Shown piece by piece: positions 12,061 to 21,602 of a stretch of 64,000 nt of DNA. The notes below the pieces were generated by a model. That model did not search any database, had not been told where the DNA came from, and saw only the letters and a program-made list of their open reading frames with translations. The DNA is taken from contig CAWHFO010000044.1 of the NCBI GenBank assembly GCA_963828215.1, forward strand, positions 372,001 to 436,000, written 5' to 3'. Positions within the stretch are counted from its first letter, which is position 1, and the number at the start of each line of letters is the position of its first letter. The translations under genes and the position numbers were made by a program. Source of the stretch: CAVTJL01 sp963828215. GTDB taxonomy: Bacteria; Pseudomonadota; Alphaproteobacteria; Geminicoccales; Geminicoccaceae.

Positions 12061-12095
12061 CGCCCCAGGCGCTGCCGCCGGCAGCGCCTGGGGCG
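12061..12095. repeat. Perfect 16-bp inverted repeat with 3-base loop
   Basis: CGCCCCAGGCGCTGCC at 12061-12076 and its exact complement at 12080-12095 flank the loop GCC. It lies just downstream of the stop of the epimerase-like gene (12122, minus strand). No T-tract follows on either strand, so if it acts as a terminator or mRNA 3'-end it is not of the classical type. Confidence 0.7.
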
Positions 12096-12121
12096 GATAG
12101 GCGGCGACGGGCCGCTGCCGG

Positions 12122-12961
12122 CTACCGCCAGCGGTCCCGGACGAAGGCCAGGCCGTCGCGCGCCACCTGCTCCTCGGACTCGAACAGGCGGCGCCAGATC
12201 TTTACGTGCGGGACGATCTCGGGAACGCCTTGGCCGAAGCTCTCGATCACGAGCGGCCCGGGGTAGCCGATCGCCCTCAGTGCCGCGAAGGTCCGCGTCC
12301 AGTCGACCTGGCCCTTGCCCGGCGTGCCACGGTCGCTCTCCGAGATGTGGACATGGTTGATGAGCGCCGCGTGGTCGCCGATCGCCCGTTGCACGTCCCG
12401 CTCCTCGATATGCGCGTGGAAGCTGTCGTAGAGGATGCCGACGTTCCTCATGCCGACGGCATGGACCATGCGGGCAGCCTGGGCCGTCGTGTTGACGAGG
12501 TAGCACTCGAACCGGTTCAGGAACTCCAGCGACAGGCTGATGCCGCGCGGCTCCGCGTCGCTCGCCGCCTCTGCCAGATGCTCGACGGCGAGCCGGAACT
12601 CGGCCTCGGTGGGTCCCAGGCCGGAGAACACGCCGAAGGCCGAATGCAGCGGGCCGCAGATGAGCTTCGCGCCGAGTGCCTGGGCGCTCTCGTTGACGGC
12701 CTTGGCGGCCGCGAGCGCTGCCTGCCGCACGCCACGGTCGGGACTGACGGGGTTGTCGGCGATGCCGCGGACCGAGACGACCGTCCGATCCAGGCCGATG
12801 CGGTCGAGCTCTCGCCCGAGCCACGCATAGTGCGCCGGGTCGGGCTCGAAGATCGGGATCTCGACCTGGTCGTAGCCCAGCCCCTTCAGGCGCTCCAGCA
12901 GCGGCAAATGCCGCTCGTCGACCTTCGCCGTCCAGAGAAGAAGGTTGATGCCGATCTGCAT
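12122..12961 (-). CDS. Sugar 3-epimerase/isomerase-like TIM-barrel protein (D-psicose/D-tagatose 3-epimerase family)
   Basis: A 279-residue xylose-isomerase-like TIM barrel. The metal and catalytic positions of D-tagatose/D-psicose/L-ribulose 3-epimerases can be followed: first Glu in SLEFLNRFECYLVNT (about residues 145-160), Asp and His in ILYDSFHAHIEE, His in INHVHISESDRGTPGKG and the last Glu in LVIESFGQG. The GTPGKGQVDW stretch after the His is also typical. It therefore probably epimerises a ketose at C3; hydroxypyruvate isomerase-like activity is an alternative in this superfamily. The start at 12961 (MQIGINLLLWTAKVDE) follows AAGGAGAG; the upstream in-frame extension is not homologous. 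It stands alone on its strand. Confidence 0.85.
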   Translation of the reverse strand: MQIGINLLLWTAKVDERHLPLLERLKGLGYDQVEIPIFEPDPAHYAWLGRELDRIGLDRTVVSVRGIADNPVSPDRGVRQAALAAAKAVNESAQALGAKLICGPLHSAFGVFSGLGPTEAEFRLAVEHLAEAASDAEPRGISLSLEFLNRFECYLVNTTAQAARMVHAVGMRNVGILYDSFHAHIEERDVQRAIGDHAALINHVHISESDRGTPGKGQVDWTRTFAALRAIGYPGPLVIESFGQGVPEIVPHVKIWRRLFESEEQVARDGLAFVRDRWR

Positions 12962-13161
12962 TTTTACTCTCCTTGCCAACCGGGCCGGAGTATCGCCGCG
13001 CCCTCGGGCGGGCGGCATCCGTAAGGGTGCGTAGGAACCGGTCGGTGCGATGACGTAGGCGACGGGCAACGCTGGGGTTGTGCTGCGCTCACCGTCGGTC
13101 CACGATCGACGCTGGCATGACCAGCGCGGCGATGACTTCCGAGGGACCGTTGGGAGCCAGG

Positions 13162-14662
13162 ATGATCGTGAGCCCGAGCAGCGCAGCGGAGCTGACCCGG
13201 CGCGAGCGGCAGATCGCCCTCTCCTACATCGAGGGCGAAGGCTGCAAGACCATTGCCCGGACGCTCGGGATCTCGCCCGCCACCGTGCGCACGCACGTCA
13301 ATGCGATCTACCGCAAGCTCGAGGTGACCAACCGCATCGAGCTGCTGCACCGCCTGACGCCGGTCGCCCTGGAACGGCTCGACGCGCCCCACGCGCCGGA
13401 GGCGGCCGCGGCAGCGCCCGACGCGACGCCGGCACCCGAGGCCGACATGGTGGCCACCGAGCCGCCGCCCTGGCAGCCCGACGCCGCGCGCCAGGAAAAG
13501 AACGCGATCGCGGTTCTGGCCTTCGAGGACCTGGGCGGCACGGACGAGCGGCCGCACCTCGGCGCGGGCATCGCCGAGGACATCCTGATCGAGCTCGGCC
13601 GGTTCCGGTCGCTGTTCGTCATCGCGCGCAATTCTTCTTTCACCTACCGCGGCCAAGTCGTGCCGTTGCGCCGGATCGGCTGTGAGCTGGGCGCCCGATA
13701 CGTCCTGTCCGGCAGCGTGCGCTCGGCGGGCTCACGGCTGCGGATCGCCACCAGCCTCGCCGACACGCTGGACGGTCACCAGATCTGGGGCGAGCGGTAC
13801 GACGGCCCGGCCGAGGACATCTTCAGGGTCCAGGACGACGTCGTCTCGACCATCGCCGCGACCCTGGTCGGGCGGGTCGAGGCGGCCGCGGCGAGCGAGG
13901 CCCGCCGGCAGCCGACCGACAGCCTCGTCGCCTACGACCTGGTCCTGCGGGCCAAGGAGCTTCGCCACAGGCACAGCCCCGGCCGACGAGCTGGCCGCGC
14001 AGCGGCTCCTCGATCAGGCGGTGGCGCTGGACCCGGCCTATGCCCAGGCCCAGGCGCAGCTGGCGCTCACCCATCTGCAGCAGTTCTTCTGGGACGATAC
14101 GGACGGCTCGCCGCAGCGCGCCCTGGAGATCGCCCGGGCGGCCCTCGATCTCGACGCCCGCGAGCCCTGGTCGCACATGGTGCTGGGGCTGGCCTATGTG
14201 CATCTCCGGCGCTGGGACGAGGCGCTGCGGCACAGCGAGGAGGCGGTGGCGCTCAATCCCAGCGACGCCGCCCTCTGCGCCAAGCACGGCCTGCTGCTGG
14301 CCGATCTCGGCCGGCCGGCCGAGGGGATCGCCTGCATCGAGCGGGCGATGCGGCTCGACCCCTTCGAGGCGCGCAGCTACTGCTCGTCGCTCGGGCTCGC
14401 CCTCTTCGCCGCCCGCCGCTACCCCGAGGCCATCCGGGCGATCGACGCCGCCCCGCGCCCGAAATTCTATCACCATGTCTGGCGCGCCGCGGCCTACGCG
14501 CATCTGGGCCAGCTGGAGCAGGCCCGCTCTCACGCCGCCGAGTGCATGCGCCTCGCACCCGACTTCACGATCGGCCGCTTCGCCCGCCTGGAGCCGATCC
14601 GGGACCCCGCCGATCTGGAGCACTGGCTGTCCGGCTTCCGTATCGCGGGCGTGCCCGAGTAG
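13162..14662 (+). pseudogene. LuxR-type HTH regulator with TolB-like domain and TPR repeats, frame broken once
   Basis: A regulator of about 500 residues with three parts. An N-terminal LuxR-type HTH (TRRERQIALSYIEGEGCKT then ISPATVRTHVNAIYRKLEV) is followed, after an Ala/Pro-rich linker, by a TolB-like N-domain (AIAVLAFEDLGGTDE, ARYVLSGSVRSAGSRLRIA, DGHQIWGERYDG) and TPR-type helices up to residue 495. The frame is lost near 13980, in a short run of C and G, and resumes at DELAAQRLLDQAVALDP; one surplus base explains it. The start at 13162 has GGGAG seven bases upstream; ATGs at 13117 and 13132 are in frame but lack a ribosome site. The TolB-TPR part is common behind DNA-binding or cyclase domains. 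Targets are unknown. Confidence 0.78.
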
Positions 14663-14694
14663 CCGGCCCGGGCACGTCCTCGATCCGCCGAGGA

Positions 14695-15829
14695 TCAGCC
14701 CGTGGGCGGGGTGCCGGCGCGCTTCTCCACGGCGGCGATGGCCGCGGCGCCGGCGATCGCCTCCAGGCGGAGCCGGTAGCGGCGCTGCTCGCCGTGGCCC
14801 AGCAGGGGCAGCTCGCCGCGCTGCTTCCAGTCCTCGCGGGAGCCGGCATGGACGGTGCCGGGCTCGAGGCCGAGGACATAGTTGCCTTCCTGCAGGTTCT
14901 GCCATTCGTAGAGGGCCGGCATGGCCCGGCCGTCCCAGCTCAGCACGACGCCCAGGCCCTCCTCGCCGCCGACCTTCAGACGCGGGTTGACGAGGGCCGC
15001 GAAGGCCGTGCCCTCGGCGTCGGTCCGGACCTCGTGCTCGTAGACCTGCTCGACGAAGTTCGACTGCGGCGGAGCCTGCTCGAGCGGTCCGATCGTGGCG
15101 TTCTTGTCGTCGAAGAGAGTTGCTCGCCGGCGGACGATGGGTGCCACGACGCGTGCCCCCTCGTCGAGCAGCGGCCAGCCCATGTTCACATGGTAGAGCA
15201 TGGCGTGCGGCGTCGGGTGGAAGCCCTCGCTCGTCACCGTGTCGGCGATGGTCAGCGCGGCGCTGCCGGCCTCGATCTCGATGCGCCGGTGCAGCACGAG
15301 ATTCTCGCCGAACATCGTCGCCTGCCGGACCAGGCCCTCGGCGGCGAGCAGCGCCCGATCGCCGTCCCAGCGGACGCCGTAGCCCAGGAGGCGGGCCGGC
15401 GTGTAGGCGATCCGCCCGTGCAGGCCGTGCCGGACCTTCTTTCTGTAGGGATAGCGGTAGTGCTCGGCGCCCTCCTCGGCCGGGCCCATGATGTGATCGA
15501 GCCCGCAGGTGTTGACGAGACCCGAGAAGGACCGGAGCCAGCCCAGCCCGTCCTCGGCATCGTGCTCGTGCAGCCAGGGGCTGCGGAACCCGGTCGGCGA
15601 GCGCCACCCGATCGGCACGCCCGAGAAGGAAAGGCCGGCCAGGTCCATGCCACGGTCGACCAGCACCTCGGCCTCGAAGCCGCCGCCGGCCCGGAAGCGC
15701 AGCACCCTGACGCCCCGCTCCGGCCCGTCATCGAAGGTCGAGAGCGTCACCCCGATCAGCTGATCCAGGGAACCGGTGTGGCGTGCGAGCTCGGCGGCGC
15801 TCAGCTCGCGGCCGAAGAGTTCTTGGCAT
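14695..15829 (-). CDS. DUF4432 / aldose 1-epimerase-like protein
   Basis: A protein of about 378 residues with the galactose-mutarotase-like beta-sandwich of the DUF4432 family. Characteristic stretches are VLVDRGMDLAGLSFSGVPIGW, GLVNTCGLDHIMGP, HGLHGRIAYTPA and HPTPHAMLYHVNMGWPLLDE; the His residues in the last two are likely in the sugar pocket. The only plausible start is ATG 15829, placed after a GAGAG stretch, but the body frame (ELFGRELSAAELARHTG) is entered only if one base is removed directly after the ATG. It follows DUF427 and serine-hydrolase genes on the same strand, probably as one operon. The substrate is unknown. Confidence 0.82.
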
Positions 15830-15863
15830 TTTTTGCTCTCTCCAATGGCCGGCCGGGGCGCCC

Positions 15864-16231
15864 TCAGACAGGCCGCTCCTCGATGGTGTCGACCCGGCTC
15901 GGATAGAAGGCGAGGTGGCCGGCGATGGGGGCCATCGCCGGGAAGGGGCTCTCGTAGGTCCAGACGGCGTTCTCGGATGGCCTGCCGTCCACCACGATCG
16001 AGAAGTAGGCGGCGTCGCCCTTGTAGGGGCAATGCGTGGCGTGCGCGGTGCGGACGAGGAGCGTCATGTCGACGTCCTCGCGCGGCACGTAGCTGCACCG
16101 GCGGATAGCTGGCCTCGCGCAGGGTCAGGGCCCTGCGCGTGTCGGCGATCGTCCGCCCGGCGAACGTCACGACGACCCGCCCCGCATGGGGCTCGATGGT
16201 GATCGGATGGTCGGGTCCAGGCGTGCCTCAT
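15864..16231 (-). pseudogene. DUF427 domain protein, frame broken twice
   Basis: A small beta-rich DUF427 protein of about 121 residues, spread over three frames. The parts are M-R at the start (16231), then PDHPITIEPHAGRVVVTFAG and TIADTRRALTLREASYPPVQ, then YVPREDVDMTLL, THCPYKGDAAYFSI and AVWTYESPFPAMAPIAGHLA. One surplus base near 16225 and one near 16090 restore an ordinary family member. The function of DUF427 is not established. It lies between the serine hydrolase (28 bp upstream) and the DUF4432 gene. Confidence 0.75.
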
Positions 16232-16259
16232 CGTCGCTCGGTCCCTCTCTGACAAAGGC

Positions 16260-17423
16260 TCACCTCGCATAGATGGCGCGCTCGAAGGACCCGAACAGGC
16301 CGAGCACGGCCGGGTCGGCGAAGGGCAGGAGCTGGGTGAGGATCACCCCTGCGACCTGCTTTGTGGGGTCGAGCCAGTAGTAGGTGTTGGCGAGCCCGGC
16401 CCAGGCGAGGCTGCCGGCGCTGCGGCCGGTCGGCGCCTCCTCGGTGGTGATGACGAAGCCCAGGCCCCATTTCTTGACCATGCCCGGGAAGAACTCGGCA
16501 TCGTTGGTGACGTCGGGCGCGGCGCTGCGCAGCATGCCGACCTCGAGCGCGCCGATCTGGTTCTGGCCCATCATCGCCACCGTCTCGGGGCGGAGGATCC
16601 GGGCGTCGCCGAGGCGGCCTCCGGCCAGGAGCGCCGTCAGGAAGCGAAGATAGTCGGGGCCGGTGCCGTAGAGGCCGCCGCCGCCCATGTAGAACTCGGG
16701 TTCTTGCGGCACCTCGAGCTCGATCGGCGCGAGCGAGCCGTCGGCCTGCCGCTGGTGCATGCCCGCGAGGCGCCGGCGCTGGTCCGGCCCGATGACGAAG
16801 CCCGTGTCGGCCATGCCGAGCGGCCCGAATATCTTTTCCTTGAAGTAGGCCTCGAGCCGCTTGCCGCTGACCTTCTCGACCGCCTTGCCCGCGAGGTCGA
16901 TGTTGACGCCGTACTCCCAGCGCTCGCCGGGATCGAAGACGAGCGGCCGGGTCAGGGTCGCGTTCTCGCAGGTGAAGATACCCGGGAGCTTGGTGTGCTC
17001 CAGGTAGCGGCCCATGTCGGCGTTCCACATGTGGTAGGTGAAGCCGGCCGTGTGGGTCAGCAGATGGCGGAGCGTGATCGGCCGCCTGGCCGGCCGCAGC
17101 CGCGGCGCGCCTTCGGCATCGAAACCCTCGAGCACCTGCGGCTTGGCCAGCTCGGGAAGCACCTCGGCGATGGGCGCCTCGAGGTCGAGCCTGCCCTGCT
17201 CGACCTGCTGCAGGGCCGCGACCGTGGTCACGGCCTTGGTCATCGAGGCGAGCCAGAAGACGGTGTCGGTGGTCATCGGCGCGTCGTCGCCCAGGCGACG
17301 CCGACCGAAGGCGCCCTCGTAGAGGACATCCCGGCCGTCGGTGGCGAGCGCCACGACCCCGGGCACCTCGCCCGCCGTGACTGCCCGCTCGAGCTCGCGA
17401 TCGATCGTCGCCTTGCCGACCAT
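16260..17423 (-). CDS. Serine hydrolase, beta-lactamase/EstB family
   Basis: A 387-residue enzyme with the class C beta-lactamase/esterase fold. The nucleophile motif SxxK is S60-M-T-K63 (FWLASMTKAV), and the YxN-type motif is at Tyr171 (WEYGVNIDLAG). Further family blocks are ITLRHLLTHTAGFTY, FDPGERW, KIFGPLGMADTGF and MGGGGLYGTGPDYLRF. There is no signal peptide, so it is likely a cytoplasmic esterase or amidase rather than a beta-lactamase. The start at 17423 (MVGKATIDRELER) was chosen by homology length; the open frame extends far upstream without support. It leads an operon with DUF427 and DUF4432 genes. Confidence 0.9.
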   Translation of the reverse strand: MVGKATIDRELERAVTAGEVPGVVALATDGRDVLYEGAFGRRRLGDDAPMTTDTVFWLASMTKAVTTVAALQQVEQGRLDLEAPIAEVLPELAKPQVLEGFDAEGAPRLRPARRPITLRHLLTHTAGFTYHMWNADMGRYLEHTKLPGIFTCENATLTRPLVFDPGERWEYGVNIDLAGKAVEKVSGKRLEAYFKEKIFGPLGMADTGFVIGPDQRRRLAGMHQRQADGSLAPIELEVPQEPEFYMGGGGLYGTGPDYLRFLTALLAGGRLGDARILRPETVAMMGQNQIGALEVGMLRSAAPDVTNDAEFFPGMVKKWGLGFVITTEEAPTGRSAGSLAWAGLANTYYWLDPTKQVAGVILTQLLPFADPAVLGLFGSFERAIYAR

Positions 17424-17557
17424 GTCAGCCTCCCTGGTTCGTCGCGGGATCATAGCACGCCGTCGCCGATGCCGCCTTGACAGTCGCGCACGCGACGTGT
17501 GGTTGGGGCCGCCGGGCGATCGCTCGGCCTCGACGATCCACCCGCTGGAGCTTTCCC

Positions 17558-18254
17558 ATGAACATGCCGGCAAGCGCGCGCTCGACCCACTTCTGGTGGG
17601 TGCGGCACGCTCCGGTCGACAATCCCGGCGGCACGATCTACGGCCATATCGACCTGAACGCGCTTGACCGAGGATCCTGACGCCTACGCCGGCCTCGCGG
17701 CCCTCCTGCCGCGGCGGGCGGTCTGGGTCGTGACGGGTCTCCGGCGGACCCGGCAGACGGCCGAGGCGGTGCTGCGGGCGCGTGGCGGCGAGCCGCCCGA
17801 GCTCCTGGTCGAGCCGGCGCTGGGCGAGCAGAATTTCGGCGACTGGCAGGGTCGGACCCACGACGAGGTGTTCGGCGAGCTCGGCCGGCGCCACACCTTC
17901 TGGCTGGCGCCGGCGGCGACCCGCGCCCCCAACGGCGAGAGCTTCGCCGATCTCGCGGCCCGAACCTCCGAGGCGGTGCTGCGGCTCCTCGAGGCGCATC
18001 GCGGCCGGGACGTCGTCGTCTTCGCCCATGGCGGCACCATCCGCGCCGCCGTCGGCATGGCGCTCGGGCTCGACTGGGACGCGGCGCTCCGCCTCTCGAT
18101 CGACAATCTGTCGCTCTCGGTGATCTCGCTGCTCGACCTCGAGGGCGAGCCGCCGGCCTGGCGGGTCGACGCGGTCAACGTCCCGCCGCATCTCCCGGTC
18201 GACCGGCAGGTGCCGGCCCACACCCCCTCGCCGCTGGTCAGGCGCAGCGCCTGA
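17558..18254 (+). pseudogene. Histidine phosphatase family protein, frame broken once
   Basis: A phosphoglycerate-mutase-like phosphatase of about 231 residues. The phosphohistidine motif is in WWVRHAPVDNPGGTIYGH (His17), and the second catalytic His is in VVVFAHGGTIRAAVGM. Other family residues are the Arg in GLRRTRQTAEAV and Glu-rich GEQNFGDWQGRTH. The N-terminal part starts at ATG 17558 (GGAG ten bases upstream) and runs into a stop at 17680; deleting one base near 17662 joins it to LTEDPDAYAGLAALLP and the rest. This subgroup includes alpha-ribazole phosphatase CobC and general phosphatases; no cobalamin genes are nearby, so the substrate is open. Confidence 0.8.
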
Positions 18255-18284
18255 CGGGCGAGAAGGCGCGTCGGCCCCCGGGCC

Positions 18285-19334
18285 TCAGCCGGCGAAGCGC
18301 TTGCGGAAGCCGTCGAGCTTGGCCCGCCAGACGGGGCTGTCGACGATCTCCTTGTTGACGATGCCCTTCGGCACCTCGCCCCGCATCACCGCCAGCACGG
18401 TCTCGATGTCGGCAGCGCCATTGCCGGCGAAGCACTGATCCGTCCAGCAGAGCGCATGCGGCGTCACGATGACGTTGTCGAGCTTGAGGATCGGCTCGTC
18501 GGCCGGGCAGGGCTCGGTCTCGAACACGTCGAGGGCCGCTCCTGCGATCTTGCCCGCCGCGAGCGCCGCGTGGAGCGCCTTCTGGTCGACCGTGGGGCCG
18601 CGCGAGGTGTTGATGATGTAGGCCGTGGGCTTCATCAGCGCCAGCCGCTCGGCATTGACGATGTGCCGCGTCGCCTCCGAGAGCGGCACGCTGACCGAAA
18701 GATAGTCCGCGCGCCGGAACAGGTCCTCGAGGCTCACCAGCTCGACGCCGAGGCCGGCCGCGACCTTGGGGTCGGCGTAGGGGTCGTGGGCGATGAGCTT
18801 CATCTCGAAGGGCTTGGCCAGACGAAAGGCCTCGGCGCCGATATTGCCGATGCCGAGCTGGCCGAAGGTGCGGCCGACCACGCCCTCGCCCATGTAGCCC
18901 GAGCGTTGGTTCCAGCCCGTCGGGCCCTGCCGGGTCAGGCGGTCCTTGACGAGCAGCTTCTGCGACAGCGCCAGGATGAAGGTGATGATCGAGACGGCCA
19001 CCGGGCGGCGGATGCCGTCCGGGGTGATGCCGAGCGCTATGCCGGCGGCCGTGCAGGCCGGCACGTCGACGCTGTCGTAGCCGACGCCGAAGCGGGCGAC
19101 GACGGCGAGCCTGCCGTCCGCCGGGATGCTCGTCTTGTCGAAGCGCGGGACCAGGAGGATCAGGGCGTCGCAGCCGGCCAGGCCCTTGGCCGGCATCGTG
19201 CCGCCCTGGTCGTCGACATGGACCATCTCGACCTTGGGGTTCGACGTCAGCGGCCCGAGGTCGAAGCTCGGGTAGGTCGGGCTGCCGTCGGGCTTGCGGA
19301 AGTCGCCGCTGAGCGCCACGCGGAACTTGTCCAT
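18285..19334 (-). CDS. D-2-hydroxyacid dehydrogenase (NAD-dependent)
   Basis: A 349-residue oxidoreductase of the D-isomer-specific 2-hydroxyacid dehydrogenase family. The nucleotide-binding motif is GQLGIGNIGAEAFRLAK (about residues 160-176). The catalytic triad is visible: Arg in INTSRGPTVD, Glu in DVFETEPCPADEP and His in VTPHALCWTDQC. The latter carries Trp where many relatives have Gly, as in a distinct subgroup. The start at 19334 gives MDKFRVALSGDF. It lies 13 bp downstream of an HpcH/HpaI aldolase, so both are probably one operon: the aldolase may release a 2-oxoacid which this enzyme reduces. That pathway reading is inference. Confidence 0.92.
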   Translation of the reverse strand: MDKFRVALSGDFRKPDGSPTYPSFDLGPLTSNPKVEMVHVDDQGGTMPAKGLAGCDALILLVPRFDKTSIPADGRLAVVARFGVGYDSVDVPACTAAGIALGITPDGIRRPVAVSIITFILALSQKLLVKDRLTRQGPTGWNQRSGYMGEGVVGRTFGQLGIGNIGAEAFRLAKPFEMKLIAHDPYADPKVAAGLGVELVSLEDLFRRADYLSVSVPLSEATRHIVNAERLALMKPTAYIINTSRGPTVDQKALHAALAAGKIAGAALDVFETEPCPADEPILKLDNVIVTPHALCWTDQCFAGNGAADIETVLAVMRGEVPKGIVNKEIVDSPVWRAKLDGFRKRFAG

Positions 19335-19347
19335 GGCTTCCTCCCGC

Positions 19348-20128
19348 TTACTTCGCCGCACCGGCGCGGATGGCGTCCACGCCGGCCTTGAGCGCCGCCT
19401 GGAACACCCAGACGTCGCCCGCATAGCAGATGAAATCGAAGCCCTGCTTGTTGAGCGCCACGCCCGTCGCGACGTCGGGCACGAGCCGGCCGGCCGATTT
19501 CTTGTGCTTTCTGCAGGCCGACAGGACCCGGTCGATCGCGTCCTTGAAGATCTTGTTCTCGAAGTCGCCGGGGATGCCGAGCGAGCAGGAGAGGTCGAAA
19601 TGGCCGACCCAGAGGCAGTCGACGCCGTCGATGGCGGCCAGCGCCTCGGCGTTCTCCACGCCGGCCCTGGTCTCGATCTGGGCGAAGAAGGTGATGCGCT
19701 CGTTGGCGGCGGCGAGCTTCTCCATCACGGCGCCGCCCCGGTAGTTGTCGTGCGCCACGCCCAGCGCCACGCCGCGATTGCCCAGCGGGCACGTACTTCA
19801 TGCAGTTGAGGATGTGGCGCGCCTCGTCGGCGTCGTTGACCATCGGCAGCATGATGCCCTCCGCGCCCATGTCGGCGGCGCGGGCTATATGATGGTACTC
19901 CTTGGACGGCACCCGCACGATCGTCGGCACCCGCGCCGCCTCGAAATAGCGCACGACGCTCTTGATCGTCTCGTGATGGAAGCCCGAATGCTCGGTGTCG
20001 AACAGCACGAAGTCGCAGCCCGCACCCTTCAGCAGGTGGCCGATGCCCGGCGTCGCGAACTCGACGATGAAATGCCCGACCTTGAGGTCGCGCGTCCTGC
20101 TCTGCTCCTTGAGCGTGCCTGCCGCCAT
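19348..20128 (-). pseudogene. HpcH/HpaI aldolase, frame broken once
   Basis: A class II pyruvate-dependent aldolase of about 260 residues in two frames. The N-terminal part (start 20128, MAAGTLKEQSRTRDLK) has CDFVLFDTEHSGFHHETI with the catalytic His region and GAEGIMLPMVNDADEARHI. After CMKYVPAG the frame is lost; one surplus base near 19790 joins it to VALGVAHDNYRG and then QIETRAGVENAEALAAID with the metal-binding Glu, and WVGHFDLSCSLGIPG with the second metal ligand region. The enzyme would cleave or form 4-hydroxy-2-oxoacids using pyruvate. It precedes a D-2-hydroxyacid dehydrogenase by 13 bp. Confidence 0.85.
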
Positions 20129-20457
20129 GGCTTTCCTCCCTGCTGTCGGGCCTTCTTGTGGCCGATGAGCCGGGCTCTGTCCAGGCCGTGGGCGGCATGG
20201 CCCCGACCCGCTCCAGCGAGCTGCCGGGACGGGCCGGCCTCGCCTCGCAAGGGAGCGCGAGGGGCCATTCTGCACTGGGCGGCGTGACCGTCGCTTGCAC
20301 ATCTGCTATGGGGTGCGCGGGGTAGGCCGCAGGGGGCCGCTGCGAGTGCCGGATGGGCTCGGGCGGGAGATCGGGAACCTTCGATGACCGGAACGGTTCT
20401 GCGTGAGGCTAGCGATGTGGGCAGAGGGCCCCGGTCTCGAAGGTCTTGTGGAAAGTG
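20129..20457. other. Intergenic region between the aldolase operon and the general stress response locus
   Basis: These 329 bp separate two divergent units. Apart from the EcfG-type promoter candidate at 20374-20398 and a ribosome site for nepR near 20450, no gene or RNA was recognised. Reading frames here lack homology and ribosome sites. Confidence 0.6.
20374..20398 (+). promoter_or_regulatory. Candidate EcfG-dependent promoter upstream of nepR
   Basis: GGAAC at 20374-20378 followed after 16 bases by GGTT at 20395-20398 resembles the alphaproteobacterial stress consensus GGAAC-N16/17-CGTT, with one mismatch in the -10 element. It lies about 60 bp upstream of the nepR ATG, the expected distance. 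Autoregulation of this locus by EcfG is well known in the class. Confidence 0.5.
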
Positions 20458-20712
20458 ATGAGTAGAAAGGTCGAGCGGGAGGAGCCTGGGCTGCCTGAGG
20501 GGCCCGGGCACGGCCGGAGGCGCTCAGCGCTCGACCACGGCTTCGACCGCTGGCTGAGCAAGCAGCTCCACCAGATCTACGACCCGGTCCTGACCGAGGC
20601 CGTCCCCGAGGACATGATGCGGCTGCTCGACCGCTTCGACGGGCCCGGGGAGGAAGCCGGCGACGCCCCCACGGGTCGCGAAGCGACGTCGGACAAGAAG
20701 GCGCGAGGCTAG
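20458..20712 (+). CDS. nepR: NepR family anti-sigma factor of the general stress response
   Basis: An 84-residue protein that would bind and hold the sigma factor EcfG until phosphorylated PhyR displaces it. The NepR core is recognisable at about residues 30-60: FDRWLSKQLHQIYDPVLTEA then VPEDMMRLLDRFD, with the conserved aromatic, Leu and Pro positions of the two helices. N- and C-terminal tails are charged and low in complexity, as usual. The start at 20458 follows GGAAAG; an in-frame ATG four codons upstream lacks one. It is the first gene of the locus, 77 bp upstream of phyR, which together with ecfG makes the assignment firm. Confidence 0.88.
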   Translation: MSRKVEREEPGLPEGPGHGRRRSALDHGFDRWLSKQLHQIYDPVLTEAVPEDMMRLLDRFDGPGEEAGDAPTGREATSDKKARG

Positions 20713-20789
20713 GCCGCTCGGCGCGTCGCCGACCAGTCGGCCTGCCGAAGGATCGTCACGGGCATGCGATTGAGGAAAGAGAGACGCCC

Positions 20790-21596
20790 ATGACCCAGCT
20801 TTCCCGCGAGGTTGCTCGCCATCTTCCGTTCCTGCGTCGCTATGCGCGGGCGGTGGTCGGGGACCAGCAGCGCGGCGACGGGTGCGTCCGGTCGACCCTG
20901 GAGCGGCTGCTGCGCCGGCCCGGGGCCCTGGAGCAGGACGAGCTGCGCCTGACGCTCTATCGCGCGCTGCACGATGTCTGGGCCGACGACATCGGCGCCG
21001 GCGTCGCGCGGGAGGCTGCGCCGGCCGGTGAGGGCCCGATGGAGGAGGATACGATCGTCGCCTCGCGGCTGGGCAATCTGACCGAGCTCAAGCGGCAGGC
21101 GCTGGTTCTCACGACCCTCGAGGGGTTCGCCCTGGCGCAGGCCGCCGCCATCATGCGCCTGGGCCCGCAGGAGACGGCCGACCTGCTGGAGATGGCCAAG
21201 GAGGACCTCCGCGCGCAGAAGCCGACGCGCATCCTGATCATCGAGGACGAGCCGATCATCGCGCTCGACATCAGGACGACGGTGGAGCGCAACGGCCACA
21301 CCGTCGTCGGCATCGCGACGACGCATGCCGAGGCGGTCGCCCTGGCGGAGCGCGACCCGCCGGGCCTGATCCTGGCCGACATCCAGCTCCAGGACGACAG
21401 CTCGGGCATCGAGGCCGTCCAGGAGATCCTCCGGAGCTGCACGGCACCCGTCATCTTCGTGACCGCCTTCCCCGAGCGGCTGCTGACGGGCGAGCGCCCG
21501 GAGCCGACCTTCCTGATCACCAAGCCCTTCGATGCCGACACGCTGAATGTCTCGATATCGCAGGCTCTGGCCGCGGTAGCCGACGGCACGGGCTAG
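20790..21596 (+). CDS. phyR: PhyR-type response regulator with sigma-factor-like domain
   Basis: A 268-residue anti-anti-sigma factor of the general stress response. Residues 1-140 form a sigma-like domain (regions resembling ECF region 2 at HLPFLRRYARAVVGD and region 4 at LTTLEGFALAQAAAIMRLG). Residues 148-262 form the receiver: acidic pair in ILIIEDEPIIALD, phospho-acceptor Asp in LILADIQLQDDSSG (about 197), Thr/Ala in VTAFPERLLTGE and Lys in FLITKPFDADTL. Phosphorylation would free the sigma-like part to capture NepR and release EcfG. The ATG at 20790 gives the full sigma-like domain. Its stop is 6 bp before the kinase gene. Confidence 0.95.
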   Translation: MTQLSREVARHLPFLRRYARAVVGDQQRGDGCVRSTLERLLRRPGALEQDELRLTLYRALHDVWADDIGAGVAREAAPAGEGPMEEDTIVASRLGNLTELKRQALVLTTLEGFALAQAAAIMRLGPQETADLLEMAKEDLRAQKPTRILIIEDEPIIALDIRTTVERNGHTVVGIATTHAEAVALAERDPPGLILADIQLQDDSSGIEAVQEILRSCTAPVIFVTAFPERLLTGERPEPTFLITKPFDADTLNVSISQALAAVADGTG

Positions 21597-21602
21597 GAGG
21601 GC

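Noticed and set aside
17395..17410. ATCGATCG-type sequence, also at about 24821-24832, considered as further copies of the palindromic element
   Set aside because: Both lie in normal coding starts (Thr-Ile-Asp-Arg and Pro-Ile-Asp-Arg), with no second arm or GC-rich partner hairpin.
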